Both the position numbers and the translations under genes were made by a program. Below the pieces are notes generated by a model that was not told the origin of the DNA, searched no databases, and worked only from the letters and a program-made list of their open reading frames with translations. Positions 54,451-64,000 of a DNA stretch of 64,000 nt are shown here, in pieces. The DNA is from Branchiostoma floridae (taxonomy: Eukaryota; Chordata; Leptocardii; Amphioxiformes; Branchiostomatidae). The number at the start of each line of letters is the position of its first letter. Position 1 is the stretch's first letter. The stretch is from the NCBI RefSeq assembly GCF_000003815.2, contig NC_049979.1:2478606-2542605 (forward strand), written 5' to 3'.

Positions 54451-56178
54451 ACCTGACATCTTTATGATGTCGTTTGTACCAATTTTCAGTCGGGTCTAAA
54501 CTAAAGGGAGTCAAAGATGAGTCACATATGAAACAGGTCTCCATCAATGAACCGGTCGAAGATTTCCATCTGTAATTGTCAGGAAGGTTTCCTCTGATAG
54601 GACTCGGGCTAGGGTTTCACTCTGTTGTAGGCGTTTAAAGTGATTTATTGTTTTACAACGATTGCTGGCGATTGTGGGTGAGTGTTGAAAATGACAATGT
54701 ATATTTTTGTAACATACTGTAAAAAAGATATTGGATGTTATCTATGTCGAATTAATCGGAAAAATTGTACAGACGAACGACACAGTTGGGATTCTGCTGA
54801 GTCCGGTAGAAAACGGAAGAAGGGAAGCAACCGAAGATTCACTACCCAGGACTTAAATAACACCATTTTGTGCTGCATATTCGGACAAACTTATCAGGAA
54901 TATTTCCAGCTTATTATCGATGTAACGTTACTAGCGGAACTCCAGGCTAACATATACAAGCAGACAAGCACGTAGTCTTTATATGCCTGTGTTTGTGCAC
55001 GTCACCTTCTGTTGTGTATCTTGAATTCATGGGATTCTTTTTCCGCTGTCACCAAAAGTTGACCAACCGTTGCAAATATGGATATATATCTACTATACAG
55101 GAGCACTGTGTTAGGATTATGTAGGTTCGCGTTGACTACTAAGGAAACTTCGTGCTTCTCAAACCACCGAAGACGGACGACGAAAGCATGGCTTCCAAAA
55201 AAAATCAAGCGTTTCCAGTTCGCACGTATATTTTTGTAAGGAGTTGTTTGTACAGGAAATGCTAAGATATGATATCAATGTGACATTTAACCGGAGACGC
55301 ACATGTTGGCGCAAACAAACAAGTCTGTGCAGATACGAGTTGTCAAGATTTTATCGCTTATCAGATGAAATAAATAAACGGACAGCAGTTTTCTAGCCGA
55401 GTGTGTGCCGTGAATTAATTTCAATGGACGATGTCATTATCCGGACCACCCGGATATATCGGTCCTTTTCCGGCTGCATTTGCGGTTCCCCAAACTGTCT
55501 GATTTACTAGAAGGAAATTATCTCCGATTGGTTCCTGCCAATGTTCCTGGATAGCAATGAGCGAGAGTATTTATTTCCAAATCCCAAAGATACTAGTATC
55601 AGCTTCATGCGTCTTTCAAAAAGGCAGGAACCGCAAGTGCAGTGTTAATTTTCTCTTTAGAACGAAAGAAGACCTTTATTGGATTGCACACTTTGCCACA
55701 CCAGGTCATAACAAAGCATATGAAAGAGATGCAGTTAACAGATACAAAATGAGACAATCGTTAGATAAATCCAAGTTCTCATACTTTTTCATTTATAGTG
55801 AAAGGCGACGAAAAGTTAGGATTTACAATAAAACCAGCTCCTTCCGTGTACCTAGCCCGACATCGCCTACGAGTCAGCCCTGTCAGCCTTTAACGTGCAC
55901 CTTAAGACAGAAACATGTATCTAGGAAGCTGCCCTCCCATCACAGGTTTTAAAAACTTGAACGCCCGCCATTGAGGTAGATAAGACTGAGCCAGGCGTGC
56001 TTTCAGTTGGGAACTAGCCAGTCAGATGTGAGTGATGTAATTGCGCATTAAAAATAGTGCAACTGAAGAAAAGCACGATACAAAAACTGATTGAGGAGAA
56101 AGTTTAAGGTTCATGTGTAACCGTCATAAACACTTGCCCCGGTGTGCGATGGAGATATTCCAAAGTTAGCTTGTGCGA
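54451..56178. other. 3' flank of the secreted proprotein gene, then intergenic
   Basis: AATAAA hexamers at 55369-55378 may end the transcript. ORFs at 54682-54975 and 55557-55952 have no recognisable domain. Confidence 0.35.
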
Positions 56179-56588
56179 CCAAACTACCAGCCAACTAACT
56201 AACCGACCAACCAACCAACCAACTAACTAACCAGCCAACCAACCAGCCAGCCAGCCAGCCAACCAACCAACCAACCAACCAACCAACCAATCAACCAACC
56301 AACCAACCAACCAACCAACCAACCAACCAGCCAACCAACCAACCAGCCAACCAACCAACCAACCAACCAACCAGCCAGCCAGCCAACCAGCCAACCAACC
56401 AACCAACCAACCAACCAACCAACCAAACCAACCAACCAACCAACCAACCAACCAACCAACCAACCAGCCAACCAACCAGCCAGCCAACCAACCAACCAAC
56501 CAACCAACCAACCAAACCAACCAACCAACCAACCAACCAACCAACCAACCAATATTTATGATACCGTACCAGCCAGCCAACCAAACAG
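56179..56588 (+). repeat. (CCAA)n / (CCAG)n tetranucleotide tract
   Basis: About 400 bp of CCAA with scattered CCAG and three single-A insertions that shift register. All minus frames are open as Trp-Leu-Val-Gly repeats; these are not genes. Confidence 0.98.
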
Positions 56589-58359
56589 CTTTCACTAGAA
56601 CAAAGCGTCCTTGAGTCGCGTTTTTAAAGGACAGCACCCGATTGTTACCTTTTTTTATTCTTGTGGAAAGGCGATTTCAAGCGTTCTTCATAAACCATCA
56701 CCTGCACAACGAGCGACACCATGTAATGGTTACACCCGGTGGGTACAGCAGTGTAATAGCCCATTCCTCCCCCGCACGAGCACAAGCCTACCATTACTCC
56801 TGGGCGCAGCCACCAGGACATCAGCAGTGCCAGCGCTTAATTACAGTCCCGCTATACCTCCCACCTACCGCACAAATGGGGAGACCTGGAACATAACAAC
56901 TAGGTTTTAATGTGACGTTTATTTCTCAACTTGTCAGCCTTCCACACATGTACGCTGGGAGGATTGGTAGCAATTTTGCTAACAGAACAAAAATCGCCAT
57001 GTATTGTAGAGTCGGCAGCTGGTTGGTTGTAAGCGTTTGCTTTCAAAGAAGAAGCCGAATTGAATTTGTCCGGATACAGCCGGTACACATGTATTATCCT
57101 TTGGTACTATTTGTTACAGTCACTGTGATGTCGTTATTATATTCATGCTTCTTCAACTTGTATTTCTACCACAGGGGCCTTGGGGGAAATAACTTCCAAA
57201 TATATTGTTACTTATCATCGCTAAGTACATAGCAACCACCATACATAGCATCAATAACAAAAGCAACATAAAAATGCATGAAAAGACTCTTCAAGACGAA
57301 GACCCTACCACACGGTCCTTGCCTTAGGCAATAGCTCCATTCCAACCATTGCCTCCGCCCACAGCTACTTCCTTTGTGCTCGTTTTCTCTGCATCACATT
57401 CATCCCACAGACCCCTTTCCTGGTTATCTTTCTAGTTGTTTGAACGGTTGACGGATGTTCAGATTGAGGGACGCCCGCAGTCAGCGCTAACTGCCTAACA
57501 TTACGCGGGAGAATGCGGGTAGATGGATGATGATAAGGAAGAAACCGATAGTGGAACTACTCCAATGCATGGAGCCCCGCCCACGATATTTTCAATTATT
57601 AGAATACACTGGTATTCCCGCCACCAAAGAATTCAAGTGTGTCTGTTGATCTTTTGTCTTCATTCTCTTTGAGTGGAGATGCCTGAAAAGTAGACATGAA
57701 TTGAAATAAAAAAATGAAAAGAGACCGGTAGTGGAACGACTCCACTGCCCGGCCATCCCCCCACGCCAGGCCCGGAGAGTGTTTGCTTTCAGATTCGGCC
57801 TTCTAATAAGCTAGCTGGACATTGGCGAGTGTTCTCCAAGAAGAGGTTAGACCGGGTGTTTTTGACGTTTTAGGCTTTTTATGCGGCTTTCTATTTTGTA
57901 CCGTTTTCTTTATGTCTCTCGCCCAAACATAGAGAAGACGGTACAAAACAGAAAACCCCATAAAAACCTCAAAAAAAAAGCCGGAGCCTAAACTCTGCTT
58001 GGAAAGTAATTGCCGAACCGGCCCACGCACTTTCCCGTGATGATGTGATAGAATTAGAACAGGAGCGAGGCTCATACGTGCGTGGGTGTTTTGGCCACAG
58101 GTCAGATGCTTCTAAAGACAGGGATTATTCCAGCACTGACCACTTTAAAATTGTATGATAATCTTCCAAGTTTAGGCTAAGGTTCCAAGTAGAAAAAGGG
58201 GCCCTGTTGGGCAGTTCACGGACTGTTGGGGGACACTTTCGGGCTTAACCACTACGTGGCCCCGTGGGACACTTGCGACTCCCGGGATATGTTTGGGCCC
58301 GGCCGGGATACGGGTTGAATTTAAGTTGGACTTAAACTGAACATGGCACCCGGTAAGGC
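56589..58359. other. intergenic, one inverted repeat
   Basis: An imperfect foldback lies at about 57865-57985 (TTTTGTACCGTTTTCT versus AGAAGACGGTACAAAA). GATAGTGGAACTACTCCA / GGTAGTGGAACGACTCCACT recurs at 57547 and 57726. No gene recognised. Confidence 0.45.
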
Positions 58360-58362
58360 TTA

Positions 58363-58548
58363 GGCCACATTTCCAAACCGGGGCCCGGCCGGGATGTTTT
58401 AAGAAACGAAAAATTACAAATTACCTAGAAATATACACAAATCATGCCCATGAATCTTATTTTGACATTTTGTGTATTTTGATGTCTTTTATATCATTCT
58501 TTTCGCTCCCGAAAGCTGCCCGGTCGGGCCCCTTTGTTGAAATGTGAC
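58363..58548. mobile_element. GGGCCCGG-ended MITE, copy 3, TTA-flanked
   Basis: GGCCACATTTCCAAACCGGG, GCCCGGCCGGG left; CCGGTCGGGCCCC, GAAATGTGAC right; TTA at 58360-58362 and 58549-58551, as for Harbinger-like elements. Confidence 0.85.
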
Positions 58549-58551
58549 TTA

Positions 58552-59324
58552 AGCCTAACACATAGACCGTCGGCCACCCGTGGGGAACACCGAACGGTAC
58601 CCCTTGGTATCCGGCAGTCCGTCGGGACAAATTGTTTTCGGAGCCCGGCCGGGGCTACATCCCTGACGGGCACCGATGCTATTGGGACCTAAGCCTGAAA
58701 GGGCGATCCCCTTAAGTTAAGCTCTCTGTGACTCTCCCCAAACGTTAAACAGCTTAACGCCCCAGCAGAGGCACCCTAACCCCATAGTGTGCACATCGAA
58801 GTTCACAGCACCGACGATGATAAGATTTCTTAGTTTGATCGCATATTGTACCTTCCGGTCGCTAGCCACTGCGCCATTTGCCTGGTATTCACTTTTTTTT
58901 TTAAGAAATCATTTGATCGAGATCGTTAAGATTTAGTCAAGAGGACGCTTCACAAAGTCCGCTTTTAAATATCTGAAGTTCTACTGGTTCCCTACTGCTA
59001 TGGCTCTGTAACTAAAAGAGGTTTATTCTTGGTTTGTCTAATATCTAACTGGAACCCTTGACGTGATGCGAGTTCTGTGGCTGTGTTGACATGACCATGC
59101 AGACGTCTCATTGCTGGTACCACGGATTGGATGAAGCAGAGCTCTTAGCGCGGTTTTGGCGTCAGGTTGCAGCCACGGTGTGTACGTGCGGTACGTGCTG
59201 TGGTGTCGGTCTTCTTATGTAAGGTCCAAATCTAGGACGTTCTTTGATCTCAAGGACGAACCAGTTAAGTGCGCGCGATGAAAAGGCTGCTTCTTCGCCA
59301 ACCCCGAACAGATATATTTCTATG
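58552..59324. other. intergenic, no gene recognised
   Basis: Nothing recognised beyond G/C-rich GGCCGGG words near 58640. Confidence 0.3.
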
Positions 59325-59855
59325 GCTCGTTTTGACCTTAAGTCTGTTTTCTGCGCTTTCTATGTCTATCGTATGGTGCGGAGTACGTACATGGACAGGA
59401 CACACATATTCTAGAGACATGAAATTGCAGGACGAAGGAGCACAAAACAAGCTGGAGACGTATACATCTATTTTGAGATGTCCTCTAGTGTTATCAAGCC
59501 GTTTTGAAGTCTGAGTATAAGAACATACAAACTACGCACACTTCTAAGGAGTGTACACACTTGAGAGACATAGAAATGGTAAGACAAAACAAGCTGGAGA
59601 CATACACATCTATTTCTAAATGGTCTTGTTCGTTATCAAGCCGTTTTGAAGTCTGTTTTTGGCGTTTTCTGTGTCTATCTAGTATAAGAACATACAAAGG
59701 ACACACACTTGAGAGACATGGAAAGGGCAGAACAAAGGTGCATAAAACAAGCTAGAGACATACATCTATTTCGAGATGCATTGAAATGGTCTTGTTCGTT
59801 ATCAAGCCGTTTTGAAGTCTCTTTTCGGCGTTTTCTATGTCTATTTGGTGGAATT
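59325..59855 (+). repeat. tandem repeat of about 142-165 bp, 3+ units
   Basis: TTATCAAGCCGTTTTGAAGT recurs at about 59490, 59632 and 59797, with ACAAGCTGGAGACATACACA, GAGAGACATG and CGTTTTCTATGTCTATC between. Confidence 0.85.
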
Positions 59856-60950
59856 TTTGGTTCGTTATGAAGCCTACTCTCAACCTAATTACCTGAGTAT
59901 GTAGGTCCCCTAATGGCTTCGCAAATCGCTAAAAGCCTTGATGCAATAGGGTGCATTTTAAAAGTGCCTGAGAATTGAGCGGCGTGATTTTCACCTGAAC
60001 ATCTGCCCTATTGCCGTATTGGACGGTGCCCGGGGACCCGAGAACATCGGCCGATGTCTGAAATTCGCGCAGAGACAGTCATAGAGAACACCGGCCGTTA
60101 TGTTGCCGGTAATGTCCCTTCGTGCTTACTTTCTTGCTTTGTGATGCCGAGTTAAAAGTGGGAATTTCGCAAAGACGGTTGATGAGTCATGAAACACTGA
60201 ACTTTGAACTTTATTCATCACCTTCTCAATGGTGGTGCAGGTGGCCATGCCGCGAGCAGAATACAGAATAGATCAAGTGATATCTATTTATATGCAAACC
60301 TAACAAATAGGAACTAAGCATATTGTATGCTTAACAATCAGGTCGAAAGAAAATAATCATCTGGTGTATTTTGCCAGCCAGTAGGTACCCAATGAGTAAT
60401 GAGGCTGTTTAACGTGGTCGAGGCACCTGAAAAACCATAACAAAAAGTAATACAAGCTAATCAACTGTTTTAATAATATGGTGTGTTAGCAGGTTAAGTA
60501 TTTTCATAGAGTGCGGTATGTGAGCAGAATGATGTGTAAACTTCATTATAGATTAACATAAGACTGAGTCATAGTTTATGGTAAAACCTAATGGCACATT
60601 ACAGTGTTTTTATGAATATTAATGAAGATTTGCATTTGCCTGGACAGTAACCTGGATGATCAGGTTAGTGGGTATGGACTGAAATACAGCTGCAAAATAT
60701 GGAAGACTAGTCCTAGGTTATACTGTGTAATGATGTCATAATACATAACATAAACATAGCAGCAGTATCACTGAGGTTCGATGAAAAAGAAAAAAAAAAC
60801 TATACTGCAAGAGAATTGTGTGACCTCTGACCTCTAACCCTTAACGACTTGGCACACATATGAACATGACTAAAGAAACAATTTCAGTGTGACTTACAAT
60901 CTGTTGTGATGTGCAAATATCTTATTGTGTGTATGTGTTGTTGTACTTGC
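59856..60950. other. intergenic, no gene recognised
   Basis: No feature seen apart from short A-rich runs. Confidence 0.3.
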
Positions 60951-60952
60951 AC

Positions 60953-61025
60953 CCAGGGCCTCCCGGAAAAGCAGTGCTAGTAAACACCAACCCTGGTAAA
61001 CAAATACAGAAATAAATGAATAAGA
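60953..61025 (+). mobile_element. LINE/SINE 3' tail fragment
   Basis: ACCCAGGGCCTCCCGGAAAA, GCAGTG, ACCCTGGTAAACAAA and AAATAAATGAATAA match 2860-2955. Confidence 0.55.
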
Positions 61026-62770
61026 AAGGCCGTTCAGTGCGTTCAAAAACGTCCAAATATCTCAAAGGTCTTTCATTGGAGCCTCTGTGATCTCCAGATA
61101 TTACAGGTCATGGGGGTCAACGGAAGAGCCCACTGATTTACGAGGAGAGGCTACTTTAGGTCTGTTTTCCTTTTTATTTACGCTTTCGCAGTTATTTAAT
61201 TTCCATGTACTGGCGATAAATGCAAAGACCACTTCTATGGAATACTTCACAACAGCTTACGGTCGTTAACGCATTTGAAACGTATACGCGCAATTCATAA
61301 TTGACGATTGAGCTTTTAATGATTCTATTCGCATTCACTTAACCCTTAACATGACAACAGTGGTGTCCATAATATTATGTCTGTTGCGTTTGTCATTTTC
61401 ATTTGTTTCCTTGTCTATTGGTGTCGTGATCGGCGGTACCACCACTTGTTTGCTGTTTCTGCTTCTTAATTCTGCTGAAAATTTACACGAATCTACCATT
61501 TCCGCCCTGAACCCAATCTTCCTACTACACACATACCTCCCACCAGCTATTATTCATATAATCGCGCATCGCAAATATGAATAATTAATGACCCATTTCG
61601 CAGGACGCCATCTTTGTGCGTCACACACAGCAGCCTCCAGCACATCAATAGAGAAGGTAAAACATCGTTTCGTCATTGTTTTTTTCTCAGTCCGATCATT
61701 GACGGGAAAACAAGGTGAGGCCAGACCGAGACAGGTACGTTAAAGGTTCGGTCACCATCTCCCCCGGCCCCCTCCCCGCTGTTACTGTGATGAACGGCCC
61801 GTAGATAAAGAGGGCTGTGTACGTCAGAACTGGTCGTTTCCTGGGCCGAAAATTGGGTCGTATAACAACAGACGGTAACACGAATACGTCAGAGTCAGAA
61901 ATGGCTGCTCAGATCTGGGCTTAGATGTGTTGTTCATTTCCGAACTTAAACATTTGCACAGAAAGGGATGAAAGACTGCGGTGATTTTAACGTGTTTTTT
62001 TCCCGTGCGATTTTTAAATTCTAATACATTAAATAAATGATTGGGATCTACCTGTGTGTGTGTGGGGGGGGGGGGGGTATTAGTGCAATATTAATGCAAT
62101 ATTAGTGTGCATTATTTTTTATCTATCCAAAATTCTGAATCAGCTACAAGCTGATATGGCCATATCTAACAACATTGCCTGCTTGGTTGTTTGTTTGTTT
62201 GGTTTGTTGCTTGCTTGCTTGCTTAAGATATTTCTGTAAGAAAAAAGGCATGTTATGATGAGAACTTGAAAAAAGCATGTAGGTGCAGTGATGTAAACAA
62301 CATACAGAGCCTACCATGTATTTCATTTTAAACTTGGTCTTGTCTAACATTTTGAATAAAAATCGGCACATTTCCTTTCATTCTTTGAGGGAATGAGGTG
62401 GCCATTCAACGTTGTATTTCTAGGGTGGCTTCACGTATGATAGATTAATACATAACGCGCATGTCATATCCAGATGGCCGTAAAAGTGCTTGCGCATACC
62501 GCTGTCACTATTTGTGATCAAACGATAAACTGGTTCAGTGCTGTTTTGTTACGAAGCACAAAAAAAACCTGTCTAGGCCCCCTGGTTTCCGATTCAAAAT
62601 GGCGGATTCGGCACAAGACATAATACTGAGCTAACACGCCTATTGACTGAGCTACATACACAGGGTAGGGTGTTGTCTAATGTAGTCCAGAAGGGAAATA
62701 AAAGCCTTACTCCTTATGAAAAAAAAACCTACAAAACGCCCACGGGTCTTACTGCACGTCAGCTGGACCC
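61026..62770. other. intergenic, no gene recognised
   Basis: A G-run at about 62063-62077 and GCTT/GTTT microsatellite at about 62180-62225. ORF 61351-61584 is hydrophobic but unsupported. Confidence 0.3.
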
Positions 62771-62776
62771 ACGCAG

Positions 62777-63051
62777 TGACGTCACGGGGCAAACAAAATG
62801 GCCGACTAGCCGTGGTACTGAATAGCAATCACGCGCTCTGATGTAACCTGCACCTGAGCCCGGTGTTTGTTTTCACTTCCAGAAGGGATATCACAACGCA
62901 AATTTGCAGGAGCTTATTTTGTGTCCACATTTCTGTCCACATTTTCCCGTAACCTTAGCGTGCAATATTTGTCCTTGGAGGGCCATCGAGGGCATTTCTC
63001 AGAACTAGATCAGTAACGTCACAACATCTTGTCCTGTATATATAATATATA
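62777..63051 (+). promoter_or_regulatory. CRE and TATA-type promoter of the right-edge gene
   Basis: TGACGTCA at 62777-62784, a half-CRE AACGTCAC near 63016, and TATATATAATATATA at 63037-63051. That places the start site near 63070, only some 12-20 bp before the ATG. Confidence 0.6.
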
Positions 63052-63081
63052 GGGATACATAGATCAGACGACGTGACCAAC

Positions 63082-63292
63082 ATGGCGGCCGTGAGACTTC
63101 TCCTGTCGCTGCTACCGTTGGTGCTGGCGGTGCGAAGCTACGACGAGCGGACCGAGAATGAAGTGTTGTCGGAGCTGCGCGAACTGTTGGACCGCATGGA
63201 TGACTACAAGGCCGTGCGGGGCCTGCAGCAGCCGCGGGTGGAGTATCCCGCAGAGGAGGAGCTGGACATAGAGGGGCCACAGAGCATCACAG
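63082..63292 (+). CDS. first coding exon of a secreted protein, 3' partial; family not recognised
   Basis: ATG at 63082 is preferred (AACATGG, strong context); 63073 is an in-frame alternative adding MTN. The exon encodes 70 residues: a signal peptide MAAVRLLLSLLPLVLAVRS, then a charged predicted helix (ENEVLSELRELLDRMDDYKA) and an acidic segment (EYPAEEELDIEGPQ). It ends at a GTACGG donor (63293) in phase 1. The remaining exons lie right of the window. Downstream in-frame sequence reaches a stop at 63352-63354 if unspliced, so a 91-residue protein is possible but less likely. Like the gene at 53041 it has a CRE and TATA and a secretory leader; no homology between the two is visible. Confidence 0.62.
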
Positions 63293-64000
63293 GTACGGAT
63301 TTACACCTGCTTTTGTTTCATTTCTATAATGGCGATAGCTTCAGCAGATGTTAAACACAAAGCGGCGGCTGTCGTGATTGCTAACATGGCATCACTACAT
63401 CGTCTGTCTGGGGCTAACCCCCCCCCCCCCCGGCAAATTGATTACATTTTCTTATCATATGCACTTTACATTTTTCATTCCTATCATGGCGATAGCACAA
63501 ACAGATGATGACCTACGAACCCTGAGCTTTTGCTTTTGGCCATGTATATATATTGATAGATTTATTAGAACTCGATGTAATCTGTATCTCTGTTATGTTT
63601 TATCTGACTCTTACCTCCCTCATGACCTCGTGAATAAATAAATGTTCAAACAAATCAAACAAATGTTAAGCACACAGCAGCGACCGTCATGATGGCTTAC
63701 ATGGCGTTACTGCATAGTTGAGAGTAAACAAACCGCTTTCCGTTTAAACCAATTTTAGCGCGATATTTGCACGGGAATCTGTACAAGCCTTTTGTAGTTA
63801 TGGGCTCAGCTTTTATGCTTACACGACGATGAAGGCAGTATGGGGGTTATTGACACAGATTAAGTGCAAAATCGGACCCACCTTATTTCGTAGACACAAT
63901 TGTGTCATCTACAAACAAAAATAACTTTTAGAAATGATCGCAAGGAGGCTTCCAAGGGGGCTAAAATGTACCAAATCATTTCACCTTTATTTCGCCAAAT
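63293..64000 (+). other. first intron of the right-edge gene with an internal duplication
   Basis: ATGTTAAACACAAAGCGGCG ... AACATGGCATCACTACAT (63349-63402) recurs as ATGTTAAGCACACAGCAGCG ... TACATGGCGTTACTGCAT (63663-63714). TCATTTCTATAATGGCGATAG-like sequence near 63325 recurs near 63478. A poly-C run lies at about 63418-63430. Confidence 0.6.

Noticed and set aside
56223-56637. Trp-Leu-Val-Gly repeat ORFs on the minus strand
   Set aside because: Pure translation of the CCAA tract in every frame.
1-64000. CRISPR arrays, prokaryotic operons, phage or plasmid modules
   Set aside because: The window is clearly animal nuclear DNA with spliced genes; the tandem arrays have no spacer-repeat architecture.

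Overview
This is an animal nuclear genome window: long introns with GT-AG junctions, no operons, and a dense load of SINEs, LINE fragments, MITEs, minisatellites and microsatellites. The gene content and the very small TA-, TTA- and 8-bp-duplication elements point to a marine invertebrate deuterostome. A lancelet (Branchiostoma) is my best guess, but that is inference from style and not from a database match.

Layout. (1) 1-19468, + strand: eleven exons of a syntaxin-5 (Golgi Qa-SNARE) gene, missing only the first few residues off the left edge. The joined frame is continuous for 301 residues to a stop. Its introns hold antisense LINE fragments, tRNA-derived SINEs, Harbinger-like, hAT-like and TA-flanked MITEs, and two sets of degenerate partial exon duplications (in front of exon 9 and of the last exon). 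(2) 19469 to about 52600: more than 30 kb with no gene that I can recognise. It holds MITEs with readable target-site duplications, a 120-bp palindrome with its empty site preserved in a nearby duplicate, LINE 3' fragments, a 63-bp and a 70-bp minisatellite, and simple repeats. (3) 52660-54450, + strand: a two-exon gene with a clear CRE / X-box / TATA promoter. It encodes a secreted, acidic, proline-rich proprotein of about 349 residues with dibasic sites; it looks like a neuroendocrine precursor, family not recognised. (4) 54451-63000: mostly repeats, including a 400-bp CCAA tract. (5) 63082-63292, + strand: first coding exon of another secreted protein under a TATA promoter, continuing past the right edge.

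The syntaxin acts in ER-Golgi traffic, and the two other genes encode cargo for that pathway. Nothing shows that they are functionally linked. The most informative parts are the repeats: several insertions can be dated relative to each other, and the syntaxin introns show how terminal-exon copies arise and decay. I found no CRISPR array, prokaryotic system, functional tRNA or rRNA gene.
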